Origin: Comamonadaceae bacterium
GTDB lineage: Bacteria > Pseudomonadota > Gammaproteobacteria > Burkholderiales > Burkholderiaceae_C
DNA: 39,468 bases
Direction: 5' to 3'
Assembly: GCA_004144865.1 (NCBI GenBank)
Contig: SEAY01000062.1
Span: forward strand, 1 to 39,468
Below, piece after piece: positions 14,794 through 22,372 of this stretch (its first letter is position 1; each line of letters opens with the position of its first letter). The notes beneath the pieces are model-generated. The model was given only the letters and a program-made list of their open reading frames with translations, was not told the origin of the DNA and did not search any database. Both the position numbers and the translations under genes were made by a program.

Positions 14794-16527
14794 TCAGTGA
14801 TTGTCCCGCGGCACGAACGCGCCGCGCTTGCCCACCAGGAAATCCAGGTCCACTCCCTGGTCGGCCTGCAGCACGTGGTCGACGTACAGCTTCCAGTAGC
14901 CCGACTTCAGCGGCGGCTCGGGCGGCTGCCACGCGGCGCGGCGGCGTGCCAGTTCCTCGTCGCTGACTTCCAGGTGGATGCGGCGCTTGGGCACGTCGAG
15001 TTCGACGATGTCCCCATTCTTCACCAGCGCGAGCGGGCCGCCCGCGGCCGCCTCCGGCGCGGTGTGGAGAACGACGGTGCCGTAGGCCGTGCCGCTCATG
15101 CGCGCATCGCTGATGCGCACCATGTCCGTGATGCCCTTGCGCAGCACCTTGGGTGGCAGCGGCATGTTGCCCACTTCCGCCATGCCCGGATAGCCCTTGG
15201 GGCCGCAGTTCTTCAGCACCAGCACGCAGTCCTCGTCGACGTCCAGGTTCTCGTCGTCGATGCGCGCGTGGAAGTCCTCGATGTTCTCGAACACCACCGC
15301 ACGGCCGCGGTGCACCATCAGCTTGGGCGTCGCCGCGCTCGGCTTGATCACCGCGCCGCGCGGCGCCAGGTTGCCGCGCAGAACGGCGATGCCTGCCTTC
15401 TCCTTGAAGGGGGCGGCCAGCGGCTGGATGACTTCTTCGTTGTAGTTCTGGGCTTCCGCGATGTTCTCGCCGACCGTGCAGCCGTTGGCGGTGACCGCGT
15501 CCAGGTGCAGGTGTTCGCGGATCTCCTTCATCACCACGGGCAGGCCGCCGGCGTAGCAGAAGTCCTCCATCAGGTGCTTGCCCGAGGGCTGCAGGTTCAC
15601 CAGGCAGGGCATTTCGCTGCCCAGCTTGTCGAAGTCCTCGATGGCCAGTTCCACGCCGATGCGGCGCGCGATCGCGATCAGGTGGATCACCGCGTTGGTG
15701 GAGCCGCCGATGGCCGCCAGCGTCTTGATGGCGTTCTCGAAGGCTTCGCGCGTGAGGATGCTCGAGAGCTTCTGGTCCGCATGCACCATCTCCACGACGC
15801 GCCGGCCGGCCATGCGCGCCAGCACGTTGCGGCGCCCGTCCACCGCCGGATACGCGGCGTTGCCCGGCAAGCCGACGCCGAGCGCCTCGACCATGCTCGC
15901 CATGGTGGAAGCCGTCCCCATCGTCATGCAGTGGCCGTGGCTGCGGTGCATGCAGCTCTCGGCTTCGAAGAAGTCCTGCAGCTTGAGCGTGCCGGCGCGC
16001 ACCTGCTCGCTCATGCTCCACACGCCGGTGCCCGAGCCCAGTTCCTGGCCGCGCCACTTGCCCGAGAGCATGGGGCCGCCGGAGACACCGATGGTGGGCA
16101 GGTCGACGCTGGAAGCACCCATCAGCAGCGAGGGCGTGGTCTTGTCGCACCCCATGAGCAGCACCACGCCGTCGATGGGGTTGCCGCGGATCGATTCCTC
16201 CACGTCCATGCTCGCGAGGTTGCGATAGAGCATGGCGGTCGGGCGCAGCAGCGTCTCGCCGAGCGACATCACCGGGAACTCCAGCGGGAAGCCGCCGGCC
16301 TCGTACACGCCGATCTTCACCTGCTCCGCGAGCGTGCGGAAGTGCGAGTTGCAGGGCGTGAGTTCGCTGAAGGTGTTGCAGATGCCGATGACGGGGCGGC
16401 CGTCGAACTGGTCGTGCGGCACGCCCTTGCCCTTCACCCAGCTGCGATAGGCGAAGCCGTCGCGGTCCTGGCGGCCGAACCATTGCTGGGAACGGAGCTC
16501 TTCGGGTTTCTTCTTGGGGGTGGTCAT
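14794..16527 (-). CDS. IlvD/Edd-family sugar-acid dehydratase (L-arabinonate/D-galactonate type)
   Basis: This 577-residue Fe-S dehydratase belongs to the sugar-acid branch of IlvD/Edd. Cysteines expected to hold the cluster lie in VIGICNTFSELTPC, LLMGCDKTTPSLLMGA and HGHCMTMGTASTMASMVEALG. The C-terminal active-site region is MVRISDARMSGTAYGTVVLH. The N-terminal RSQQWFGRQDRDGFAYRSW is typical of L-arabinonate and D-fuconate dehydratases, some of which also take D-galactonate. It probably makes the 2-keto-3-deoxy acid for DgoK and DgoA. No ketodeoxyarabinonate dehydratase or semialdehyde dehydrogenase is present, which favours a hexonate. First gene of the minus-strand operon; its promoter shares the divergent gap with the GntR gene. 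Confidence 0.9.
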   Translation of the reverse strand: MTTPKKKPEELRSQQWFGRQDRDGFAYRSWVKGKGVPHDQFDGRPVIGICNTFSELTPCNSHFRTLAEQVKIGVYEAGGFPLEFPVMSLGETLLRPTAMLYRNLASMDVEESIRGNPIDGVVLLMGCDKTTPSLLMGASSVDLPTIGVSGGPMLSGKWRGQELGSGTGVWSMSEQVRAGTLKLQDFFEAESCMHRSHGHCMTMGTASTMASMVEALGVGLPGNAAYPAVDGRRNVLARMAGRRVVEMVHADQKLSSILTREAFENAIKTLAAIGGSTNAVIHLIAIARRIGVELAIEDFDKLGSEMPCLVNLQPSGKHLMEDFCYAGGLPVVMKEIREHLHLDAVTANGCTVGENIAEAQNYNEEVIQPLAAPFKEKAGIAVLRGNLAPRGAVIKPSAATPKLMVHRGRAVVFENIEDFHARIDDENLDVDEDCVLVLKNCGPKGYPGMAEVGNMPLPPKVLRKGITDMVRISDARMSGTAYGTVVLHTAPEAAAGGPLALVKNGDIVELDVPKRRIHLEVSDEELARRRAAWQPPEPPLKSGYWKLYVDHVLQADQGVDLDFLVGKRGAFVPRDNH

Positions 16528-16592
16528 AGGGTTGGTCCTGATCGGTCAATCATCTTATGGTCATACGATTGCCGACCGTTTCGGTACAAACC
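16528..16592. promoter_or_regulatory. Divergent control region of the sugar-acid locus
   Basis: This 65-base gap must hold the promoters for both the minus-strand catabolic operon and the gntR-TRAP operon. A candidate operator is the dyad TATG-GT-CATA (16556-16565), nested within CAATC...GATTG (16547-16571). GntR/FadR-type regulators bind short dyads with a similar GGTC-type core, so this is the best guess for the site of the adjacent regulator. Position and symmetry are seen; the binding is inferred. Confidence 0.45.
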
Positions 16593-17339
16593 ATGACCAT
16601 CAAGAACGTGCACGGCACGATCCTCGACCTGCTCGGCGCCGCCGTCGTGGGCGGGCGCTATCCGGCGGGGAGCAGCCTCCCGCCCGAGCCCGTGCTCGGC
16701 GAGGAGCTCGGCGTCAGCCGCACGGTCGTGCGCGAGGCGGTGAAGTCGCTGGTGGCCAAGGGACTCATCACCACCGGCCCCAAGGTCGGCACGCGCGTGC
16801 TGCCGGCCGAGCAGTGGAACTGGTTCGACCCCGACGTCATCGTCTGGCAGTCGCAGGCGGGCCTCACGCGCGAGTTCCTGCGCGACCTGCAGGAGCTGCG
16901 GCGCGTGGTGGAGCCCGCCGCCGTGCGCATGGCTGCCGAGCGCGCGACGCCCGAGGACATCGCGGCGATCGAGGCCGCGTTCGCCGGCATGAAGAAGGCG
17001 GTGGAGCAGGGAGGCGACTACGTCGCGCACGACCTGCGCTTCCACCAGGGCCTGCTGCGCGCGTGCCACAACCGCATGATCGTGCAGATGAGCAAGGCGC
17101 TGTCGGCCCTGCTGCGCACCAGCTTCGAGATCTCCACCACGCGCAAGGACGGCCCGCGCAATTCGCTGCCGCTGCACCGCGCGGTGCTCGACGCCGTGAT
17201 CGCGCACGAGCCCGAGAAGGCCGAACGCGCGATCCTGGTGCTGATCGACGGGGCGCGCGAAGACATCGAGACGGTGCTGGCCTCGCGCCGGCGCCTGCCC
17301 AAGCTCGACGCTCCCGCGCGGCTGCTGCGCGTGGCCTGA
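16593..17339 (+). CDS. GntR-family (FadR/FCD) regulator of the locus
   Basis: This 248-residue protein has an N-terminal winged helix (about residues 5-70: LPPEPVLGEELGVSRTVVREAVKSLVAKGLITTGPKVGTRVL) and an all-helical FCD domain (about 90-225). The FCD metal/ligand residues are visible in AHDLRFHQGLLRACHN and LPLHRAVLDAVIAHE. Relatives such as DgoR repress sugar-acid genes and release on binding the acid or a pathway intermediate. The start MTIKNVHG is preferred; a longer frame from 16557 begins inside the proposed operator. It is divergent from the dehydratase gene and 20 bases upstream of dctQ, so it likely controls both directions. Confidence 0.9.
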   Translation: MTIKNVHGTILDLLGAAVVGGRYPAGSSLPPEPVLGEELGVSRTVVREAVKSLVAKGLITTGPKVGTRVLPAEQWNWFDPDVIVWQSQAGLTREFLRDLQELRRVVEPAAVRMAAERATPEDIAAIEAAFAGMKKAVEQGGDYVAHDLRFHQGLLRACHNRMIVQMSKALSALLRTSFEISTTRKDGPRNSLPLHRAVLDAVIAHEPEKAERAILVLIDGAREDIETVLASRRRLPKLDAPARLLRVA

Positions 17340-17359
17340 CCACCGGAAGACAACAACAC

Positions 17360-17905
17360 ATGCAGAAGGCGATCGACCTCTTCTTCAAGCTGCTGGAACT
17401 GCTGGTGGTCCTCGCCCTCGTGGGCATGGTCATCATGGTGTTCGGCAACGTGGTGCTGCGCTACGCGTTCAACTCCGGCATCCTGGTGTCGGAGGAGATG
17501 TCGCGCTACTTCTTCATCTGGCTCACCTACATAGGCGCCATGATCGCGATGCGTGAACGCGGGCACCTGGGCGTGGACACGCTGGTGCGGCGCCTGCCGC
17601 GTGCGGGCAAGAAGGCCTGCCTGTTCCTGAGCGAGGCGCTGATGCTGTTCGTCAACGTGCTGTTCTTCATCGGCACCTGGAAGATGCACGAACTGCAGGT
17701 GACCAGCATCTCGCCCGTGGTGGGCATCTCCATGATCTGGGTGTACGGCGTCGGCTACGTCGTCGCGGTCGTCATGGCGCTGTTCAACCTGGAAGTGCTG
17801 TTCCGCCTGCTGACCGGACGCCTCGCCGAGGAGGAGCTGGTGCAGGTGGTGGAGTCCGAGGACCTGCCGCACGCGATGCCCGCCGGGGAGGGAGTGCGGC
17901 CATGA
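17360..17905 (+). CDS. dctQ: TRAP transporter small membrane subunit
   Basis: This 181-residue DctQ-type protein has four transmembrane helices (about residues 12-35, 48-67, 88-110 and 128-152). It carries the family pattern NVVLRYAFNSGILVSEEMSRYFFIWLTYIGAMIAMRERGHLGVDTL. It associates with DctM in the inner membrane of a sodium-driven tripartite ATP-independent periplasmic transporter. Its stop overlaps the dctM start (ATGA). The C-terminal 30 residues are acidic and cytoplasmic. Together with dctM and dctP it forms a complete uptake system controlled with the sugar-acid genes. Confidence 0.93.
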   Translation: MQKAIDLFFKLLELLVVLALVGMVIMVFGNVVLRYAFNSGILVSEEMSRYFFIWLTYIGAMIAMRERGHLGVDTLVRRLPRAGKKACLFLSEALMLFVNVLFFIGTWKMHELQVTSISPVVGISMIWVYGVGYVVAVVMALFNLEVLFRLLTGRLAEEELVQVVESEDLPHAMPAGEGVRP

Positions 17906-19200
17906 CCGTCACCGTCTTCGTCGGCAGCTTGCTGGGCGCCATGGCGCTGGGCATGCCCATCGCCTACGCGCTGCTGGTGTGCGGGCTCGCGCTGATGGCC
18001 TTCATGGCCGCCACGGGCATGCTGCCCGCCTTCGATTCGCAGATCCTGGCGCAGCGCTTCGTCGACGGCGCCGACAACTTCCCGCTGCTCGCCGTGCCCT
18101 TCTTCCTGCTGGCCGGCGAGTTCATGAACGCCGGCGGCCTTTCGCGCCGCATCGTCAACCTGGCGATGGCCTGGGTGGGCCATTTCCGTGGCGGCATGGG
18201 CTACGTCGCGGTGCTGGCGGCCGTGATCATGGCGTCGCTGTCGGGCTCCGCGGTGGCCGACACCGCGGCGCTGTCCGCGCTGCTGATCCCGATGATGCGG
18301 CAGGCGGGCTACCAGGTGAACCGCTCCGCCGGCCTGATCGCCGCCGGCGGCATCATCGCGCCGGTGATCCCGCCCTCCATCGGCATGATCATCTTCGGCG
18401 TCGCCGGCAACGTCTCCATCACCAAGCTGTTCCTCGCCGGCATCGTGCCCGGCATCCTGATGGGCGTGGCGATCGGCCTCACCTGGTGGTGGCTCGCCAA
18501 GAAGGAGAACGTGCAGGCGGCGCCGCGCGTCGCCATGGGCGAGCGCATGCGCATCACCGGGCAGGGCACGCTCGCGCTGGTGCTGCCGGTGGTGGTCCTG
18601 GGCGGCATGAAGTTCGGCGTGTTCACGCCGACCGAGGCGGCCGTCGTGGCGGCGGTCTACAGCTTCCTCGTGGGCCTGCTCGTCTACCGCGAGCTGAAGG
18701 TCCGCGACCTCTACGGGCTGGTGCTGTCCGCAGGCAAGACGACCGCGGTGGTCATGTTCCTGGTCGCCGCGGCGATGGTGAGCGCCTGGCTGATCACGGT
18801 GGCGAACATCCCGACGGAAGTGGCGAAGCTGCTGCAGCCGTTCATGGACAACCGCATCCTGCTGATGCTCGTCATCATGGTGATCATCATCGTGGTGGGC
18901 ACGGCCCTCGACTTCACGCCCACCGTGCTGATCCTCACGCCGGTGCTCATGCCCGTGATCCGGCAGGCCGGCATCGACCCGGTCTACTTCGGCGTGCTGT
19001 TCATCATGAACAACGCCCTCGGCCTGATCACGCCGCCGGTCGGCACCGTCCTCAACGTGGTGTGCGGCGTCGCCCGCATCACGCTCGACGACGCCTTCAA
19101 GGGCGTGATGCCCTTCTTCCTGGCCCAGCTGGTCGTGCTGTTCAGCCTGGTGCTGTTCCCCGACATCGTGCTCGTGCCGCTGAAGTGGCTGATGCAGTAA
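17902..19200 (+). CDS. dctM: TRAP transporter large membrane subunit
   Basis: This 432-residue DctM protein is the transport channel, with about 12-13 hydrophobic segments. Family motifs include PLLAVPFFLLAGEFMNAGGLSRRIVNLA, GSAVADTAALSALLIPMM, AAGGIIAPVIPPSIGMIIFG, PTVLILTPVLMPV and GLITPPVGTVLNVVCG. The ATG at 17902 overlaps the dctQ stop. The substrate is set by the binding protein DctP that follows; the neighbouring pathway suggests an aldonate or uronate. The length is the family standard. Confidence 0.95.
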   Translation: MTVTVFVGSLLGAMALGMPIAYALLVCGLALMAFMAATGMLPAFDSQILAQRFVDGADNFPLLAVPFFLLAGEFMNAGGLSRRIVNLAMAWVGHFRGGMGYVAVLAAVIMASLSGSAVADTAALSALLIPMMRQAGYQVNRSAGLIAAGGIIAPVIPPSIGMIIFGVAGNVSITKLFLAGIVPGILMGVAIGLTWWWLAKKENVQAAPRVAMGERMRITGQGTLALVLPVVVLGGMKFGVFTPTEAAVVAAVYSFLVGLLVYRELKVRDLYGLVLSAGKTTAVVMFLVAAAMVSAWLITVANIPTEVAKLLQPFMDNRILLMLVIMVIIIVVGTALDFTPTVLILTPVLMPVIRQAGIDPVYFGVLFIMNNALGLITPPVGTVLNVVCGVARITLDDAFKGVMPFFLAQLVVLFSLVLFPDIVLVPLKWLMQ

Positions 19201-19247
19201 GCCGTTCTTTCCAACCTCTCAACGCGATCAACCAAGGAGACAAGACC

Positions 19248-20255
19248 ATGATCAAGCGACGTACCCTCGTCACACTGGCTGCCGGCGCCCTGCTGGCGGC
19301 CGCGCCGGCGCTCGCCCAGTTCCAGGAGCGCACCATCAAGTTCACCAACGGCGTGAACGAGGACCATCCGGTCGGCGTGGGCGTCAAGCGCATGCAGGAA
19401 GTGCTGGCCGCCAAGACCGGCGGCAAGCTGAAGATCCAGGCCTTCTGGGGCGGCGCCGCGGGCGGCGACCTGCAGGCCACGCAGGCGCTGCGCGCGGGCA
19501 CCCAGGAGATGGTCTGCACCTCCTCCTCGCCGCTCGTGGGCATCGTGAAGGAACTGGGCGCGTTCGACCTGCCGTTCCTGTTCACCAGCGAGAAGGAAGC
19601 CGATGCGGTGCTCGACGGCCCGGCCGGCCAGTACTTCAACAAGAAGCTGGAAGAGGCGGGCTTGGTGAACCTGGCCTACTGGGAGAACGGCTTCCGCAAC
19701 CTCACCAACAGCCGCAAGCCGGTGGCCAAGGTGGAGGATTTCGACGGCATCAAGCTGCGCGTGATGCAGAACAACATCTTCCTGGACACCTTCCGCACGC
19801 TGGGCACCAACGCCGTGCCCATGGCCTTCCCCGAAGTCTTCACGGCGCTGGAGACCAAGACGATCGACGGCCAGGAGAACCCCTTCGTCACCATCGAGAC
19901 CTCCAAGTTCAACGAGGTCCAGAAGTACCTCTCCGTGACCAACCATGCCTACACGCCCTTCCTGGTGCTGTATTCCAAGAAGCTGTGGGACCAGCTGAGC
20001 CCGCAGGAGCAGGCCGTGCTGCGCGAGGCGGCGATCGAAGGCCAGAAGGCGGAGCGTGCGGCCAACCGCGCCCTCAACGAGAAGTCCTTCGCCAGCCTGA
20101 AGGCCAAGGGCATGCAGGTCAACACCATCGCGCCGGCGGAGATGCGCCGCATCCAGGCCAAGGTGCAGCCGGTGTACGAGAAGAACGCCGCGGCGATCGG
20201 CCCCGAGGCCATCAAGGTGGTGCAGGACGCGCTGAAGAAGGCCCGCGGCGGCTGA
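19248..20255 (+). CDS. dctP: TRAP transporter periplasmic binding protein
   Basis: This 335-residue DctP protein has a Sec signal peptide (MIKRRTLVTLAAGALLAAAPALAQ, cut after ALAQ). The mature domain has the family features KFTNGVNEDHPVGVGVKRMQE, the carboxylate-binding arginine region DFDGIKLRVMQN, the AMAFPEVFTALETKTIDGQENP segment, and KYLSVTNHAYTPFLVLYSKK. It captures substrate in the periplasm and delivers it to DctQM. A good AAGGAGA site precedes the ATG. The close match to the DctP class for sugar acids such as galactonate, glucuronate or 2,3-diketogulonate is consistent with the locus but does not fix the ligand. Confidence 0.94.
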   Translation: MIKRRTLVTLAAGALLAAAPALAQFQERTIKFTNGVNEDHPVGVGVKRMQEVLAAKTGGKLKIQAFWGGAAGGDLQATQALRAGTQEMVCTSSSPLVGIVKELGAFDLPFLFTSEKEADAVLDGPAGQYFNKKLEEAGLVNLAYWENGFRNLTNSRKPVAKVEDFDGIKLRVMQNNIFLDTFRTLGTNAVPMAFPEVFTALETKTIDGQENPFVTIETSKFNEVQKYLSVTNHAYTPFLVLYSKKLWDQLSPQEQAVLREAAIEGQKAERAANRALNEKSFASLKAKGMQVNTIAPAEMRRIQAKVQPVYEKNAAAIGPEAIKVVQDALKKARGG

Positions 20256-20366
20256 TGCGCGGATAGGCCACATTCCTAAGGGGGTGCGCGGGCATGGGCC
20301 CTACAATTTCCAACAGTTCCGGCAAGGTTGTTGCAGCCGGGGAAGCGTTGGAGAGAAACAGGACCC

Positions 20367-21134
20367 ATGGTACGGCACCCCGAAATGCTGGCGGCGCACA
20401 CGGAAGACACGCTGCGCTGGCTGGTGGCCACACCCCTGATCGACCTGGAGGACCCGAAGCTGCGGCTGCGGGTCCGCTCGCTCACGCAGCTGTGCCACAG
20501 CGAGCGCGAGAAGGCGCTCGCCGTCTACGGCTTCGTCAAGCGCCTGCGCCTGTGCACCCGCTTCAGCCTGCGCGCGCGCACCGCGCGCGAAGTGCACGAC
20601 GCCGGTTGCGGCGGTGCCGGCGACAAGGCGACGCTGCTGGTCGCCATGCTGCGCATCGCCGGCATCCCGGCACGCATCCGCTACTTCACCGTGAGCGGCG
20701 AGATCCTGCGCGGCATCGCCGGGCACCTGCGCGAGGCCGGCCGGCCGCTGGTGGAAATCCGGCTGCAGGGCCAGTGGCTGCGCACCGACACCTACATCTA
20801 CGACGCCCAGTGCATGGCCGCGGCACGCCACCGCCTCCGGGAGCGCGGCTGGGAGTGGGGCTACGGCATCCACGTGGGCGGCGCGATGGCCTGGAACGGC
20901 TGCGAGAGTGCATACCTCGGGGGCGTGCCCATCGAATGCGACCTGATGGTGCTGCGCGAGATCGGCCTGGTGCGCGACGAGCTGGAATACCGCGAGCGCA
21001 CCCGCCCCGGCCTGCCCGTGCGCCTGGTGCGCCTGCTGCACTGGGGGCTGCTCGCGCCGATGGCCAACCGCGCCTGGCGCAGCTTGCGAGTCCAGGGTGC
21101 ACCAGCCTCGGTGCAGTTCCACGAAACCTACTGA
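20367..21134 (+). CDS. Transglutaminase-like protein lacking the expected catalytic Cys and His
   Basis: This 255-residue protein has a transglutaminase-like core: TAREVHDAGCGGAGDKATLLVAMLRIAGIPARIRYF, then RPLVEIRLQGQWLRTDTYIYD. In active relatives the pattern is C-x-D-K-A-T-L and H-x-W-V-E-V. Here the Cys position appears to be Ala84 (the nearby Cys81 is three residues early) and the His position is Arg. Only the Asp (T-D-T) seems kept. It may therefore be a binding or structural pseudoenzyme, unless the local alignment is shifted. ATG 20367 follows an AGAGAAACAGGA site; a possible -10 TACAAT is at 20302-20307. It sits between dctP and the sugar-acid dehydratase gene, but its role is unknown. 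Confidence 0.7.
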   Translation: MVRHPEMLAAHTEDTLRWLVATPLIDLEDPKLRLRVRSLTQLCHSEREKALAVYGFVKRLRLCTRFSLRARTAREVHDAGCGGAGDKATLLVAMLRIAGIPARIRYFTVSGEILRGIAGHLREAGRPLVEIRLQGQWLRTDTYIYDAQCMAAARHRLRERGWEWGYGIHVGGAMAWNGCESAYLGGVPIECDLMVLREIGLVRDELEYRERTRPGLPVRLVRLLHWGLLAPMANRAWRSLRVQGAPASVQFHETY

Positions 21135-21159
21135 AGCCGGCCTCGCCGGCCATGCCGGC

Positions 21160-22356
21160 ATGAAGATCCGCGAACTCGAGACACTGCGCCTCGGCGAGTT
21201 TCCCAACATCCTCTGGGTGCGGCTGCACACCGACGAGGGGCTGGTCGGCTTGGGCGAAACTTTCATGGGCGCGCAGGCGGTCGAGGCCTACCTGCACGAA
21301 TGGGTTGCGCCGCGCCTGCTCGGACAGGATGCGCTGGCCATCGAGGCGCGCGCCCGCGATCTCACCGGCTACCTCGGCTGGCGGGGCTCCGGCGTCGAAA
21401 CGCGCGGCAATTCGGCCGTCGACATCGCGCTGTGGGACCTGTTCGGCCAGGCCGCGGGCATGCCGATCCATACCGCGTTGGGCGGCGCCAGCCGCGACAG
21501 CATCCGCATCTACAACACCTGCGCGGGCTACCAGTACATCCGCAGCGACGCCAACCAGACTTCCTCGAACTGGGGACTGGGGAATGCGCAGGGCCCCTAC
21601 GAGGACCTGCAGGGCTTCCTGCACCACGCCGACGAACTCGCCGAATCGCTGCTGGACGAGGGCATCACGGCGATGAAGATCTGGCCCTTCGACGTGGCGG
21701 CGGAGCGCAGCCACGGGCAGTACATCAGCGCGCCGGACCTGGATGCCGCGCTGGAGCCGTTCCGCAAGATCCGCCGCGCCGTGGGCTCGCGCATGGACAT
21801 CATGGTGGAGTTCCACAGCCTGTGGCGCCTGCCGATGGCGCGCCGCATTTCGCGCGCGCTGCAGGAGTTCGATACCTTCTGGCACGAGGACCCGATCCGC
21901 ATCGACAGCCTCGACCTGTTGAAGCAATACGCCGAGGACTGCAAGGCGATGGTCTGCGCGAGCGAGACCCTCAGCTACAAATGGGGCTTCAAGGACTACC
22001 TGCAGACGGGCGTGGCCGGCGTCGCGATGCTCGACCTGAGCTGGTGCGGCGGCCTCACCGAGGCGCGCAAGATCGCGGCGATGGCGGATGCCTGGCAGCT
22101 GCCGGTGGCGCCGCACGACTGCACCGGTCCCGTCGTGTGGACCGCGTCGACGCACCTGTCGCTGCACGCGCCCAACGCGCTGGTGCAGGAGAGCGTGCGT
22201 GCCTTCTACTCCGGCTGGTACCGCGAGCTGGTCACCGAGCTGCCCACGGTGAAGGACGGGATGATCTCCCTGAACGACAAGCCGGGCCTGGGCATAGCGC
22301 TGCTGCCGGACCTGCCGCGCAGGCCCGACGCGATCGTGCGCGTTTCGCGCGCTTGA
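21160..22356 (+). CDS. Enolase-superfamily sugar-acid dehydratase (DgoD/MR-MLE type)
   Basis: This 398-residue mandelate racemase/muconate lactonizing-family protein has an N-terminal capping domain (about 1-115) and a barrel with probable catalytic residues: Lys173 (MKIWPFD), Glu217 and His219 (MVEFHS), Glu243 (HEDPIR), Glu269 (CASETLSYKW) and His319 (APHDCTGP). This resembles D-galactonate dehydratase, where two His act as acid and base and three acidic residues hold Mg. The first ligand is usually Asp in DgoD; here it is Glu217. The likely reaction is aldonate to 2-keto-3-deoxyaldonate. It lies 25 bases after the transglutaminase-like gene, on the strand of the TRAP operon. Start ATG 21160 lacks a good ribosome site. 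Confidence 0.82.
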   Translation: MKIRELETLRLGEFPNILWVRLHTDEGLVGLGETFMGAQAVEAYLHEWVAPRLLGQDALAIEARARDLTGYLGWRGSGVETRGNSAVDIALWDLFGQAAGMPIHTALGGASRDSIRIYNTCAGYQYIRSDANQTSSNWGLGNAQGPYEDLQGFLHHADELAESLLDEGITAMKIWPFDVAAERSHGQYISAPDLDAALEPFRKIRRAVGSRMDIMVEFHSLWRLPMARRISRALQEFDTFWHEDPIRIDSLDLLKQYAEDCKAMVCASETLSYKWGFKDYLQTGVAGVAMLDLSWCGGLTEARKIAAMADAWQLPVAPHDCTGPVVWTASTHLSLHAPNALVQESVRAFYSGWYRELVTELPTVKDGMISLNDKPGLGIALLPDLPRRPDAIVRVSRA

Positions 22357-22372
22357 CTGGAGGAAGACGCCC

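Noticed and set aside
13160..16549. One 1129-codon minus-strand frame that could look like a giant fusion
   Set aside because: Only its last 214 codons are a real protein (the KDPGal aldolase). The rest is a shadow of the dehydratase and dgoK genes in another frame.
17979..19247. An N-terminal extension of several hundred residues to the TRAP binding protein
   Set aside because: It is an out-of-frame reading of dctM. The ATG at 19248 has a ribosome site and begins a proper signal peptide.
21152..21163. A three-codon upstream reading frame (ATG CCG GCA TGA) ending on the DgoD-like ATG
   Set aside because: Amusing, but it lacks a ribosome site and is easily produced by chance in gccggc-rich DNA.
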